NCBI RefSeq assembly: GCF_003387075.1
Contig: NZ_QUMQ01000001.1
Span: 6,138,001 to 6,202,000, forward strand
Length of the DNA: 64,000 bases
DNA from: Asanoa ferruginea
Lineage (GTDB): Bacteria; Actinomycetota; Actinomycetes; Mycobacteriales; Micromonosporaceae
Direction: 5' to 3'
Shown here: in pieces, positions 9,352-17,975 of the stretch
How the letters are laid out: each line of letters begins with the position of its first letter
How positions within the stretch are numbered: the stretch's first letter is position 1
The notes under the pieces: generated by a model
The model's input: the letters and a program-made list of their open reading frames with translations, nothing else
What the model was told of the DNA's origin: nothing
Database searches by the model: none
Program-made: the position numbers and the translations under genes

Positions 9352-9678
9352 GTGCCTAAGGTCGTGTACGTCGATCACACAGGTGTGGAGCGCGTCGTCG
9401 AGGCCGCCGTGGGGGAGAGCGCGATGTCCGCCGCGGTGCGGAACGGCGTCCCGGGCATCATCGGCGAGTGCGGTGGCAACGTCTCATGTGGAACGTGTCA
9501 CGTCTGGGTTCGCGACGAGTTCCTCGCGGACGTTGGCGGGCCCGGCGACATGGAGGACGACCTGCTCGACCTCGCGGTCGGTGACAGGCGGGCCGGCAGC
9601 CGGCTCTCCTGTCAGATACCGCTGACCGCGCAGCTCGACGGGATCGTTCTCGACGTTCCGCCGGAGCAGGTCGTCTGA
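9352..9678 (+). CDS. 2Fe-2S ferredoxin, putidaredoxin/adrenodoxin type
   Basis: 108-residue electron carrier. The cluster ligands are visible as C-X5-C-X2-C (ECGGNVSCGTC, residues 40-49) and a distal Cys in RLSCQIP, the pattern of vertebrate-type ferredoxins that feed P450s and Rieske oxygenases. GTG start at 9352 with GGAGA six bases upstream. Its likely reductase is at 47016-48266 (rhodocoxin/putidaredoxin-reductase type), and its likely terminal oxygenase is the Rieske protein at 42567-43847; no P450 is present in the window. Confidence 0.93.
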   Translation: MPKVVYVDHTGVERVVEAAVGESAMSAAVRNGVPGIIGECGGNVSCGTCHVWVRDEFLADVGGPGDMEDDLLDLAVGDRRAGSRLSCQIPLTAQLDGIVLDVPPEQVV

Positions 9679-9691
9679 ACCCTCCCGCCGG

Positions 9692-10630
9692 TCAGCCGAC
9701 GAGGTCCACCGTAGACGGTGCGAAGAGCGAATCGACGTCGACCGGCTCGCGCAGGATGTGCTGAGAGACAGCCTGAGCGGTCAAGAGCTCGAGGACCTTG
9801 CGGTTCGGTTCGATCCCGTACGGCAGCGGGTCGGCGCCGGTCTCGGCCATGACCCGGGCGTACATCCGGTCGGTCGAGTCGTTGACCGCTCCGAGCCGCA
9901 AACCTGCGACGTAGCGGCGCTTGGACTCGGCGAAGGCCTCGAAGACCGCCGGGGCGATGGTCGGGTCGGCCGCCAGCACGTCGTCACGGACGACCACGAG
10001 GTGGTTGATCGGGTAGAGGCCGTAGCCGCGCAGGGCGGCGAGCGCCGCCTCCTCCGGTGCGGGGATCAGCGGTGTGACGTCGGGGCCGTCGATCGGTGCG
10101 CCGATCACCGCGTCCACCTCGCCGTCGCGCAGCATCTGGTCGAGCTTCTTGCCCGGTCCCGCGGGGACGGCGTTGGCCGGCGGCCGGTAGGCCTGGACGT
10201 GTTCGTCGCCGGACAGCACCCAGGTCACCGAGTCGAGGTCGAGTCCGTGTTCGAGGGCGAGGATGGCGCGCGCCCACACGCCGGTGGTGACGGTGTAGCC
10301 GCGGTTGACGCCGACCCGGCGGCCCTCGAGCTGGCTCGGCTTGGTGATCTCGCCATCGCGGCGGACGACAATGGCGCCGTGGTGGAAGCCGCGGACCAGG
10401 AAGATGGGCAGCGCGGTGAAGGCGACGCCGTGTTCGCGCGCGCACAGGTAGGTGGTCAGCGCCATCTCGCTGATGTCGTAGGCCAGCTCGCGGACCATCC
10501 GCCGGAACCCGTCGACCAGCACCGGCACCTCGTTGAAGGTCAGCGGGTGGCGGGCGGGCGAGACCGTGCCCGCCTTCAAGGCCCGGTTGTTGCCCTGGGT
10601 CCGCGTGACGGTCACCAACAGCTGCGCCAT
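9692..10630 (-). CDS. 4,5-dihydroxyphthalate decarboxylase-like / NMT1-type binding-fold protein
   Basis: 312-residue protein of the type 2 periplasmic-binding fold with no signal peptide: from ATG 10630 it runs directly into beta strand 1 (MAQLLVTVTRTQGNNRALKAG). Similar proteins are 4,5-dihydroxyphthalate decarboxylases (Pht5 family) or are annotated as ABC substrate-binding proteins. Matches to the paralogue at 46019 include the pattern EMALTTYLCARE versus EMSLSTYAASLG, the PSQLEGRRVGV block and the YGIEPNRKVLE / YGLDANRRVLD tail. A cytoplasmic enzyme is more likely than a transport component because no partner permease is nearby. It diverges from the alcohol dehydrogenase over a shared operator. 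Confidence 0.72.
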   Translation of the reverse strand: MAQLLVTVTRTQGNNRALKAGTVSPARHPLTFNEVPVLVDGFRRMVRELAYDISEMALTTYLCAREHGVAFTALPIFLVRGFHHGAIVVRRDGEITKPSQLEGRRVGVNRGYTVTTGVWARAILALEHGLDLDSVTWVLSGDEHVQAYRPPANAVPAGPGKKLDQMLRDGEVDAVIGAPIDGPDVTPLIPAPEEAALAALRGYGLYPINHLVVVRDDVLAADPTIAPAVFEAFAESKRRYVAGLRLGAVNDSTDRMYARVMAETGADPLPYGIEPNRKVLELLTAQAVSQHILREPVDVDSLFAPSTVDLVG

Positions 10631-10687
10631 CGTCTCACTGCCCTTCCGATCGGGTCGTAGATGTCGACGTCCGGCTCTACGGTATAT

Positions 10688-10698
10688 TGGGCTGACCA
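10688..10698. promoter_or_regulatory. Predicted GntR operator between divergent genes
   Basis: TGGGCTGACCA, one mismatch from TGGT-N3-ACCA, in the 93-base gap between the decarboxylase-like gene (-) and the alcohol dehydrogenase gene (+). It could control both. Confidence 0.5.
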
Positions 10699-10723
10699 TT
10701 TCGCTCAATGAGGGGTTGCGGTC

Positions 10724-11866
10724 ATGCCCGAATTGGTACGTGCGGCGGTGCGGGTCTCGGCGGGTAGGACCGAACTGCAAGAGCTTCCGATGCCGGAGAT
10801 CGACGACGACTCGGCCCTGCTGCGGGTCGAGGTCGCCGGCATCTGCGGCACCGACGTGAAGATCTACGCGAACCCGCCGAGCATGATCCACGGTCCGGTG
10901 ATCATGGGTCATGAGAATGTCGGCGTCATCGCGCGCGCGGGTCGCAACTTCCAGCGCCGCCACGGCCTGGGTGAGGGTGACCGCGTCTTCGTCGAGCACT
11001 ACGTCGGCTGCTACACCTGCGAATGGTGCCGGATCGGCGAATACCGGCACTGCGAGGCGACCGACTGGCGCACCAACCCCGATGCCCGCCGCTACGGCTA
11101 CACCTCGGCCGCGAACCCGGGCACGCTGTGGGGCGGCTTCGCCGACTTCATGTACCTGCCCTGGAACGCCGTGCTGCACAAGGTGCCCGACACCGTCACC
11201 CCGGAGCTCGCCGGCCTGGTGACACCGCTGTCCAACGGCATCGAGTGGGCGTTGCTCGCCGCCGGCGTCGGCTACAGCAGCACCGTGCTCATCCAGGGGC
11301 CGGGGCAGCAGGGGCTGTCCCAGGTGGTCGCCGCGAAGCAGGCCGGGGCCGCGCAGATCATCGTCACCGGCACGACCCGCGACAAGGCCCGGCTCGACCT
11401 GGCCCAGGAACTCGGTGCCGACCACGTCATCGACATCCGCCAGGAGGATCCGCTGGAGCGGGTCAGGGAGCTCACCGGCGGACGCGGCGTCGACTTCGTC
11501 CTCGACTGCACCTCCCGGGCGGGCGTCGCGCCCGTGCTCCTCGGCATCGAGGCGCTCAAGCGGCGGGAGGGTGTCCTGCTCATCCAGGGCGAACTCGCGG
11601 CGTTCCCGGATTTCCCGGTCAAGCAGCTCACGGAGAAGGCGATCACCATCAAGAGTGCGCGCGGCCACTCCTACCGGGCGTGTGAGCTCGCCTTGGCGCA
11701 GCTCGCGTCCCACCGCTTCCCGCTGGAGAAGCTCGCCACCCATCGGTTCGCGCTGGAGCAGGTCGACCACGCGATCCGGGTGCTGGCCGGCGAGACCGAC
11801 GACGACGCCATCCACATCTCGCTGATGCCTGACCTGGCGACCTCGGCCCGGCGCCAAGAGGCCTGA
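10724..11866 (+). CDS. Zinc-dependent alcohol dehydrogenase (MDR superfamily)
   Basis: 380-residue NAD(P)-dependent medium-chain dehydrogenase. Catalytic zinc ligands sit in VAGICGTDVK (about residue 40) and GHENVG (about 65). The four structural-zinc cysteines are in CYTCEWCRIGEYRHC (about 93-107). The nucleotide-binding turn is GPGQQG (near 190). It probably oxidises an alcohol or hydroxy-acid intermediate of the island's pathway. It is followed at short distance by the GntR gene, but that gene has its own operator, so it is probably a separate unit. Confidence 0.9.
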   Translation: MPELVRAAVRVSAGRTELQELPMPEIDDDSALLRVEVAGICGTDVKIYANPPSMIHGPVIMGHENVGVIARAGRNFQRRHGLGEGDRVFVEHYVGCYTCEWCRIGEYRHCEATDWRTNPDARRYGYTSAANPGTLWGGFADFMYLPWNAVLHKVPDTVTPELAGLVTPLSNGIEWALLAAGVGYSSTVLIQGPGQQGLSQVVAAKQAGAAQIIVTGTTRDKARLDLAQELGADHVIDIRQEDPLERVRELTGGRGVDFVLDCTSRAGVAPVLLGIEALKRREGVLLIQGELAAFPDFPVKQLTEKAITIKSARGHSYRACELALAQLASHRFPLEKLATHRFALEQVDHAIRVLAGETDDDAIHISLMPDLATSARRQEA

Positions 11867-11885
11867 AGCGCTGGCATTGGTAGAG

Positions 11886-11896
11886 TGGTATGACAT
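11886..11896. promoter_or_regulatory. Predicted autoregulatory operator of first GntR gene
   Basis: TGGTATGACAT, within a stretch (about 11879-11910) that is nearly the same as the one in front of the second copy of this regulator at 50991-51022. An additional TGGT half-site (TTGGTAGAG) lies 8 bases upstream in both copies. Confidence 0.6.
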
Positions 11897-11937
11897 CATT
11901 TCTGTAGTCCCCGCCCGTCCATTCTGAGGAAGAGCCG

Positions 11938-12687
11938 ATGGCTACCGCCAAAACTCCGCCCGCCGCCTGGGCCGGCGACGACGCCGACATGTTCAAGGCG
12001 GTGTCGCTCAATCGGGTGTCGCAGGTGATCGTCGACCAGATCAAGCTGTTGCTGCGGCAGGGCCGGCTCAAGCCCGGCGACCGGCTGCCCAGCGAGCGTG
12101 ACCTGTGTGAGCGGTTCGGCGTGAGTCGGGTGACGGTGCGTGAGGCGTTGCGGGTGTTGGAGGCCAACGGTCTGGTCGACATCCGGGTGGGCGCTCGTGG
12201 TGGCGCGTTTGTCACTTCGCCGACGTCGCAGCAGATCGGGGAGGGGCTGGCGGATCTGCTCAACCTGTCGCCGTTGACCGCCGCCGACGTGACCGAGGCC
12301 CGTCAGGTGTTCGAGTTGGGCATCATTCCGCTGCTGGTGGAGCGGGCGACCGATGAGGACATCGCCGCCCTCCGTGAGATGGTCGCGGTTCACAAGGCGG
12401 CGCTCGACCGCGGCGAATACGACATGTCGATGTCGGCCGACTTCCACGTCCGTGTGGCTGCGTGCACCCACAACCCGGCCATCGAGATGCTCGTCCAGTC
12501 GTTCCACGGGCCGCTGCTGATGTCGTTGGTCGAGGCGAAGGTGACGGCGCCGCTGATGGGCCACAAGGGCACCCAGGAGCACGCCGAGTTCATCCGCGCG
12601 ATCGCCGCCCGCGACGCCGACCGGGCCATCGCGATCATGACCAAACACCTGAAGCGCACGGCCGATCGCGTACGCCGCTCGTCCTAG
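11938..12687 (+). CDS. FadR-type GntR transcriptional regulator, copy 1
   Basis: 249-residue regulator. The N-terminal winged helix (residues about 20-90) carries the GntR signature LPSERDLCERFGVSRVTVREA, and the C-terminal all-helical FCD domain (about 100-240) has metal/ligand-site residues in DFHVRVAACTHN. FCD regulators bind small carboxylates and bind TGGT-N3-ACCA-like operators. By my count only about 15 of 249 residues differ from the copy at 51048, and the upstream region is conserved too, so the pair is a recent duplication. It is likely the regulator of the island, together with its twin and the more distant relative at 48328. Confidence 0.92.
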   Translation: MATAKTPPAAWAGDDADMFKAVSLNRVSQVIVDQIKLLLRQGRLKPGDRLPSERDLCERFGVSRVTVREALRVLEANGLVDIRVGARGGAFVTSPTSQQIGEGLADLLNLSPLTAADVTEARQVFELGIIPLLVERATDEDIAALREMVAVHKAALDRGEYDMSMSADFHVRVAACTHNPAIEMLVQSFHGPLLMSLVEAKVTAPLMGHKGTQEHAEFIRAIAARDADRAIAIMTKHLKRTADRVRRSS

Positions 12688-12710
12688 CTTGCCGCTTGTT
12701 AATGGTTGTA

Positions 12711-12721
12711 TGGTTAGGCCA
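12711..12721. promoter_or_regulatory. Predicted GntR operator abutting the MoxR start codon
   Basis: TGGTTAGGCCA ending on the A of the ATG at 12721; an extra ATGGTT half-site lies 9 bases upstream. No ribosome binding site fits between it and the start, so the MoxR mRNA may be leaderless or nearly so, with the operator over the transcription start. The same 11-mer occurs at 42484. Confidence 0.62.
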
Positions 12722-13548
12722 TGACGAGTACGCGGCTGAGCCATGCTGTCGAACCGTTCTACCTTCCGGTGCGCGACGAGGTGGAACTCTTCTCCGCGGC
12801 CTACGAGCAGCGAATCCCGGTGCTGCTCAAGGGTCCGACCGGTAGCGGCAAGACCCGGTTCGTCGAACACATGGCGTGGCGCCTGTTCGGAGACCGGCCC
12901 GATGCCCCGGCCGAGCCGCTCGTCACGGTCAGCTGCCACGACGACCTGACGTCGGCCGATCTGGTGGGCCGCTATCTGCTCTCGGGCGAGGGAACCACCT
13001 GGCTCGACGGCCCGCTCACCAAGGCGGTGCGCAGCGGTGCGCTGTGCTACCTCGACGAGGTGGTCGAGGCCCGCAAGGATACGACCGTCATCCTGCACGC
13101 CCTCACGGACCACCGCCGGATGCTGCCCATCGAACGGCTGGGCACCACCATCCAGGCGCATGACGATTTCCTGCTCGTCATCTCTTACAACCCCGGCTAT
13201 CAGGTGGCGACCAAGGATCTCAAGCCGAGCACGCGGCAACGGTTCATGGCCATCGAGTTCGACTACCCGGCGAGCGACCTCGAGACGCAGATCATCGCGC
13301 ACGAGGCCGACCTCGACGAGACGCGGGCGGGGCAACTGGCGTTCCTCGGTGAGCAGTTGCGCCGCCTCGGCGAGGCCGGTGTCATCGACGGCCCCGGCAC
13401 CCGGCTGCTGGTGCATGTCGGTGAGCTCATGGTCAAGGGCATCGCACCGAGGCGCGCCTGTGAGGTGGGCCTGGTGCAGGCACTCAGCGACGATTCCGAC
13501 GTGCAGCGCGCGATCGTCGACGTGGTCAGCGCGATCTTCCCCGAGTGA
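12721..13548 (+). CDS. MoxR-family AAA+ ATPase (CbbQ/NorQ-like)
   Basis: 275-residue AAA+ protein. Walker A is GPTGSGKT (about residues 38-45) and Walker B is CYLDEV (about 109-114), followed by a sensor region in VISYNPGYQ. The sequence SCHDDLTSADLVGRYLL is typical of the CbbQ/NirQ/NorQ branch. These ATPases form hexamers and, with a von Willebrand A partner, insert metal into or reactivate a target enzyme (NO reductase, Rubisco). The partner gene follows after 7 bases. No NorB or Rubisco is present, so the target is probably a metalloenzyme of the island. Confidence 0.9.
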   Translation: MTSTRLSHAVEPFYLPVRDEVELFSAAYEQRIPVLLKGPTGSGKTRFVEHMAWRLFGDRPDAPAEPLVTVSCHDDLTSADLVGRYLLSGEGTTWLDGPLTKAVRSGALCYLDEVVEARKDTTVILHALTDHRRMLPIERLGTTIQAHDDFLLVISYNPGYQVATKDLKPSTRQRFMAIEFDYPASDLETQIIAHEADLDETRAGQLAFLGEQLRRLGEAGVIDGPGTRLLVHVGELMVKGIAPRRACEVGLVQALSDDSDVQRAIVDVVSAIFPE

Positions 13549-13555
13549 GGCGACG

Positions 13556-15775
13556 TTGACCGTCACGCAGGTGCAGACTCCCGCCCGCCACCGGGTGTTG
13601 GTCCGGGAGCGCGGTGTGCTCGACGCGCTCGAGCAGGCCGCCGCGGAGGACCGCGCGCGGCACCACCTGGCGCTTTACTACCGGGCGCTCACGGGCAAGG
13701 TCTGTTCGCTCATTCCCTACGACGGCGGGGCCAACCCATGGGAGCGCGCCGACACCGAGGCCGAGGTCTGGCTGCCGGCGCAGGCGCCGCTCGACGAGCA
13801 TTTCGCGTTCACCTCGGGCCAGTTCTTCCAGGTGGCGATGACCCATCGGGCCATGCACGAACGGTTCGGGTCGTTCCGCCTCGAGCTCGAGCGCGACGAA
13901 TTGCTCTTCCGGCGCCTCCGTCCGGCCGACATCGGCGACCCGGGCGTTCCGGCGCTGGAGCGACTGGCGGGCCTCTTCGGCCATTCCGCGCTCGGCGTGC
14001 ACATGTTTGCCACCTGTGAGGACATCCGCATCGACGCGGCGACCGCGCGGCTCTTTCCGGGCGTGGCCGGTCCGTTGCGGGCTGTTCAACACGGTGCCCT
14101 CCACGACCGGCCCGAGACCTCCGTGCTGTCACCGCGCGCGGCGGCGATCGAGGCGCTGATCCGCTTCAGCCTCGGCGGTTCCAAGGTTCTGGCGCCCAAT
14201 CAGTTGGCGCCGACCATTGAGCAGATCGTGGCGATCGCCCGGCTCCTGCGTGATCCCGCGTCCACCGTGGAGTCCAGCGTCGAGGCGGCGTTGCGCATCT
14301 GCCACCTGCTCATCGAGCAGCCCGACGTGGGCATGCACCGGACCGTGCGCGAGTTGCGGTTCGCCGACCTGGACGGCGACGCCGAAGCGATGAGTCCGCT
14401 GGACCTGGCCACCCTCCCGGCCCGGATGGCCGGCGCCGAGGGTCTTGGCCCCTGGTACCACCACGTCCGCTACCGCGACTGGCCCGGGCCGCGCTACGTC
14501 GGCGTCGGCGAAGGCGATCTGTCGCTCGCCGACGTCCTCGACCTCGCCGCGCGGCGGGCCGAGGGTCAGGGTGAGGTCGCGCCCGGTCCGGACGCCGGCG
14601 ACGACGATCTCCTCGACATCGAAGGGGAGGAGCGCCCCCCGGCCGAGGAGAAGCCGCAGGAGGGGTCTCGCCCGGACGAGCGACCCGCCGACAGCGGCAT
14701 GACACTTCCGCCGCCGACCAGCGACGCACCCGACCTCGTGTGGGAACCGGCGTTGCACGCCAAGGGCAGGCGGGAGTTCACCTATCCCGAATGGGATCGG
14801 TTCGCCGGGCGGGTCCGCCCCGATCACACCCTCGTGCGACTGCTCACGGCGCCCGCCAACAGCTCGGAGCACGACCACTTCGAAGTGCTTGCCCGCTACG
14901 GTCACATCGTTTCCCGCCTGGTGCGTGCCATCGAGCGCATCAGCCCGCAGTCGACCGCGGCGACCCGGCGCACCAGCACGGGCGACGACCTCGATCTCGA
15001 CGCGACGATCGACGCGATGATCGACCTGAGGCTGAAGACCGAGCCGAGCGACCACCTCTACACCGACCTTCGCCGGCCGCGGCGGGAGGTGGCCGTCGCC
15101 TTCGCGATCGACCTGTCCGGCTCGACCGCCCTGTGGCTTCCGCCGGACGCGGCGAACCCCGGCGTGCCCATCCAGCGGATCCTGGACCTCCAGCGCGATG
15201 CCGTCAGCCTCGTCGCCGAGGCGCTCAATCGGGTGGGCGATTCCTTCGGCATCTACGGCTTCAGCGGGACGGGTCGCGAGGATGTCCGCCTCTCTGTCGT
15301 CAAGGACATCGAGGAGCGGCTCACCCCGGTCGTGTGGCGCCGGCTCGGAAGCATGGTCCCGGACGACACCACGCGGATCGGCGCGGTCATCCGGCATTTG
15401 ACTCACCGGCTTCAGCAGGTCGACGCGGCGACGAAGATCCTCGTTGTCGTCACCGATGGGCGGCCGTTCGACGTCGACTACGGCCAGAAATACCAGAAGG
15501 AATACGGCCGCGAAGCGGAGTTCGACTATGCCGTCGCCGACACCGCGCACGCCCTGGCCGAGTCCCGGTCCCGTGCGGTCAACCCGCTGCTCATCACCGT
15601 CGACCCGTATGGGGAGAACTACCTGGCCCCGGTGTGCGATCCCCACGAATACCACGTCATCGGAGACCCGAAGGATCTGCCCGAGGCGCTGGCCGATATC
15701 TACCTCGCGGTCCGCCGGGCGACCATGGGCAGGCCGACGGCCGCGGCCGCGATGCCTCCGGTGAGAAGGGCGTAG
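13556..15775 (+). CDS. VWA-domain protein, NorD/CbbO-like partner of the MoxR ATPase
   Basis: 739-residue protein. The middle contains an acidic, Pro-rich linker (about 340-390) followed by a NorD-like block (RREFTYPEWDRFAGRVRPD). The C-terminal von Willebrand A domain has an intact MIDAS motif DLSGS (about residue 522) and the second strand VVVTDGRPFDVDYG. I favour TTG 13556 as start: it lies 7 bases after the ATPase stop with GTGAGG upstream; an in-frame GTG at 13571 is the alternative. NorD/CbbO proteins link the MoxR hexamer to its substrate enzyme. Its 3' end overlaps the convergent MFS gene by 76 bases. Confidence 0.85.
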   Translation: MTVTQVQTPARHRVLVRERGVLDALEQAAAEDRARHHLALYYRALTGKVCSLIPYDGGANPWERADTEAEVWLPAQAPLDEHFAFTSGQFFQVAMTHRAMHERFGSFRLELERDELLFRRLRPADIGDPGVPALERLAGLFGHSALGVHMFATCEDIRIDAATARLFPGVAGPLRAVQHGALHDRPETSVLSPRAAAIEALIRFSLGGSKVLAPNQLAPTIEQIVAIARLLRDPASTVESSVEAALRICHLLIEQPDVGMHRTVRELRFADLDGDAEAMSPLDLATLPARMAGAEGLGPWYHHVRYRDWPGPRYVGVGEGDLSLADVLDLAARRAEGQGEVAPGPDAGDDDLLDIEGEERPPAEEKPQEGSRPDERPADSGMTLPPPTSDAPDLVWEPALHAKGRREFTYPEWDRFAGRVRPDHTLVRLLTAPANSSEHDHFEVLARYGHIVSRLVRAIERISPQSTAATRRTSTGDDLDLDATIDAMIDLRLKTEPSDHLYTDLRRPRREVAVAFAIDLSGSTALWLPPDAANPGVPIQRILDLQRDAVSLVAEALNRVGDSFGIYGFSGTGREDVRLSVVKDIEERLTPVVWRRLGSMVPDDTTRIGAVIRHLTHRLQQVDAATKILVVVTDGRPFDVDYGQKYQKEYGREAEFDYAVADTAHALAESRSRAVNPLLITVDPYGENYLAPVCDPHEYHVIGDPKDLPEALADIYLAVRRATMGRPTAAAAMPPVRRA

Positions 15776-16914
15776 CGCGGCCCGGCTGTCGAGCCGATCC
15801 ATCCGACGACGGGCCCGCCGATGACGGCGCTGCCCTGCCAGGCGATCTGCCACAGGCCCATGACGCGGCCCCGGAACTCCGGCGCGCTGGCCAGTTGCAT
15901 GACCGTCTTGGCCGCGGAGTTGAAACTCGTCACGCTGGCCCCGACGAACATGAGCGCGACGTGCGTCAGGGTCAGGCTCGGCGCGAGCCCCGCGGCGCTG
16001 ATCGTGAGGCCGCAGAGCATGGACGAATAGGCGAGCGATCGCACGCTGATGTGGTGACGGCGGGCCGCCACCAATCCGCCGCCGAGCGCGCCGGCGGCCA
16101 GGAAGGCCATCGCGGTGCCGTACCCGCTGGCCGCCTGGTGGAAGGTCGTGGTCGTGAGCAGCGGCAGCGTGACCGGGAACTCCCACGCCAGGGTGCCGAT
16201 GACGGTCACCATGATCATGGGCAGTGCGAGCGCCGGCGTACGGCGGATGTAGGAAATCCCGGCCCTGATCTGCCCCTTGCCGCTCACCTGACGTTTGGCC
16301 GGGATGATCTCCGAGCTGCGCAGCAGGAGCAGGCTCGCGATGACCGGTCCGAACGAGAGTGCGTTGATGACGAAACAGGGCGTGAGCCCGAGATGTGCGA
16401 TGAGCACGCCACCGATCGCCGGACCGACGATCCGGGCGAGGTTGAGGGTGATCGAATTGAGGGCGATCGCATTGCCGACGAGTTCGCGTTGCACGAGTTG
16501 GGGGATAAGGCTCTGCCGCGAGGGACCGTCGAGCACATTGACCAGGCCGATGGTGAATACCACGATCACCAGGAGCGGCACGGTTGCGGCACCGGCCCAG
16601 ACCAGCGCGGCCAACACCGCCGTCAGCACGGCTTGGGCAACCTGCGTCCACAGGAGAAGTTTCCGGTTGTCCACCCGGTCGGCGACGAGCCCACCCCACG
16701 GCCCGAGCACGACCAGGGGAACGAATTTCGCCGCCGTGACGAAGCCCAGGATCGTGCCGCTGCCGGTGAGCTCGAGCACCAGCCAGCCGACGGCGATGTT
16801 CTGCATCCAGCTGCCCGCCACCGAAATGGTCTGCCCGCTGAAGTAGAGCCGGTAATTGCGGATTCCCAGCGAGGCGAACATTGAAGGTCGGCGCCCGGAC
16901 ACCTGCGGCGTCAA
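15700..16914 (-). CDS. MFS transporter
   Basis: 404-residue major facilitator protein of the same broad exporter group as EntS. N-terminal helix in RNYRLYFSGQTISVAGSWMQ, loop motif GGLVADRVDNRKLLLW. The longest frame begins with TTG at 16914; an in-frame ATG at 16881 (MFASLGIRN) is equally plausible because neither has a convincing ribosome binding site. It diverges from the first TAXI gene, with a predicted operator in between, so its expression may follow the island's regulators. Confidence 0.85.
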   Translation of the reverse strand: MTPQVSGRRPSMFASLGIRNYRLYFSGQTISVAGSWMQNIAVGWLVLELTGSGTILGFVTAAKFVPLVVLGPWGGLVADRVDNRKLLLWTQVAQAVLTAVLAALVWAGAATVPLLVIVVFTIGLVNVLDGPSRQSLIPQLVQRELVGNAIALNSITLNLARIVGPAIGGVLIAHLGLTPCFVINALSFGPVIASLLLLRSSEIIPAKRQVSGKGQIRAGISYIRRTPALALPMIMVTVIGTLAWEFPVTLPLLTTTTFHQAASGYGTAMAFLAAGALGGGLVAARRHHISVRSLAYSSMLCGLTISAAGLAPSLTLTHVALMFVGASVTSFNSAAKTVMQLASAPEFRGRVMGLWQIAWQGSAVIGGPVVGWIGSTAGPRYALLTGGIAAAAVGLPMVARRTAR

Positions 16915-16935
16915 GCGACATCACCATCCGATCCG

Positions 16936-16964
16936 TTGACACGGCACGAAGCGGTTCGTAGCCT
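16936..16964 (+). promoter_or_regulatory. Possible sigma-70-type promoter for the first TAXI gene
   Basis: TTGACA at 16936-16941 and TAGCCT at 16959-16964 with 17-base spacing. The predicted GntR operator lies immediately downstream, a position that would let it block transcription. Confidence 0.45.
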
Positions 16965-16969
16965 AACAT

Positions 16970-16980
16970 AGGTATGACCA
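16970..16980. promoter_or_regulatory. Predicted GntR operator upstream of TAXI gene 1
   Basis: AGGTATGACCA, one base from a perfect TGGT-N3-ACCA palindrome, directly after the candidate promoter and 34 bases before the start codon. Confidence 0.65.
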
Positions 16981-17014
16981 ATATACCGATTGCCCAATGT
17001 GGGGGAGAATGCCC

Positions 17015-17920
17015 GTGAAGAAGAGCCTGAAGTTTGCCGGCAGTTCCGTGGGTGAACCGTGGTGGGTGCTCGGCGATGTGACGCGGAAGCTGCTCGAGCC
17101 GCTCGGTTACGAGGTCGAGGTGCTGACCGCCTCCGGGTCGACGAACAACCCACGCTTTGTCGGCGGCGGCAAGGCCGATTTCGGTGCCACCGTCCCGGAG
17201 ACGCTCGGTTGGGCCATCCGCGGTGAGGAGAACTTCAAGGGCGAGACGTTCGTCCCCGTGCGGGCGATCGGCCGAGTCCGGCGGCCTTCGTGGCTCACGG
17301 CGGCGGTGCGCTACGAAACGGGCTTCACGAGCCTCGAGCAGATCGCCGCTTCCGGACGACCGATCCGGCTGGCGACCAACGACCTGGACTCTATCGCGTC
17401 GGTCGTCCCCAAGAAGGTGCTGGCCTACTACCACCTGACCAAGGACGAGATCGTGGCCAACGGTGGCGAGGTGCGCAAGATGCGCGACGTCGACTGGCGC
17501 GGGGGTGACATCGACGTCATCATCACCAACCTTTACATGGGGCGTACGGCGGTGACGAAGCACTGGATGACGGCCTCGGAACACATGAACCTGCGGTTCC
17601 TCGACCTCGCCGACGACCTCATCGCCCAGTTGGGGGCAGACGGGCATGGCAAGCCGGGCCATGTTCCGTTCCACTTCCTGCGCGGCATCGACCGCCCGAT
17701 CAAGGCGCTCGACCGGGTCGACGGGATCCTCATCTACTGCCCGGCGGACACCGACGAGGATTTCGTCTACACCCTGACGAAGCTCTACGACTCCAACCGG
17801 GATCAGTTTTTCAACCAGGCCGTCCACATGGCGTGGGACCCGGCGGCGGTCACCAACACCGAGGGGGTCGAACTGCACCCGGGTGCCGTTCGCTACTACC
17901 GCGAGGCCGGCCTGCTGTAA
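17015..17920 (+). CDS. TAXI-type solute-binding-fold protein without signal peptide, paralogue 1
   Basis: 301-residue member of the TAXI branch of TRAP-type binding proteins. GTG 17015 is favoured because GGGGGAG lies 7 bases upstream; the ATG at 17009 is too close to it. The chain starts MKKSLKFAGSS and enters GEPWW at residues 13-17 with no hydrophobic leader, so it should remain in the cytoplasm. Blocks shared by all five paralogues are GSTxNPRxVGGGKA, YYHLTKDEI, NLYMGRTAVTKHW, PFHFLRGIDRP and the TAXI tail LHPGAxRYYREAG. No TRAP membrane subunit is present. Function unknown: intracellular ligand carrier, sensor or enzyme. It ends at a bidirectional terminator facing the cupin gene. Confidence 0.82.
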   Translation: MKKSLKFAGSSVGEPWWVLGDVTRKLLEPLGYEVEVLTASGSTNNPRFVGGGKADFGATVPETLGWAIRGEENFKGETFVPVRAIGRVRRPSWLTAAVRYETGFTSLEQIAASGRPIRLATNDLDSIASVVPKKVLAYYHLTKDEIVANGGEVRKMRDVDWRGGDIDVIITNLYMGRTAVTKHWMTASEHMNLRFLDLADDLIAQLGADGHGKPGHVPFHFLRGIDRPIKALDRVDGILIYCPADTDEDFVYTLTKLYDSNRDQFFNQAVHMAWDPAAVTNTEGVELHPGAVRYYREAGLL

Positions 17921-17929
17921 CCGGCCGAG

Positions 17930-17965
17930 GCGGCGGTCCTACCGGAAGCCCGGTAGGACCGCCGC
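17930..17965. terminator. Bidirectional hairpin terminator
   Basis: Perfect 16-bp inverted repeat (left arm GCGGCGGTCCTACCGG) with AAGC loop, between the convergent TAXI gene 1 and bicupin A genes. Confidence 0.88.
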
Positions 17966-17975
17966 TCGTGACGGC

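Noticed and set aside
12721-15775. Assigning the MoxR/VWA pair to denitrification as norQ and norD
   Set aside because: No norB, norC, nir or nos gene is in the window, and the pair lies inside the catabolic regulon.
14129-17878. A 1249-codon open frame on the minus strand across the NorD, MFS and first TAXI genes
   Set aside because: It spans three genes with clear family motifs on their own frames, and its translation is low-complexity Arg/Gly/Val-rich, a by-product of high GC in third codon positions.
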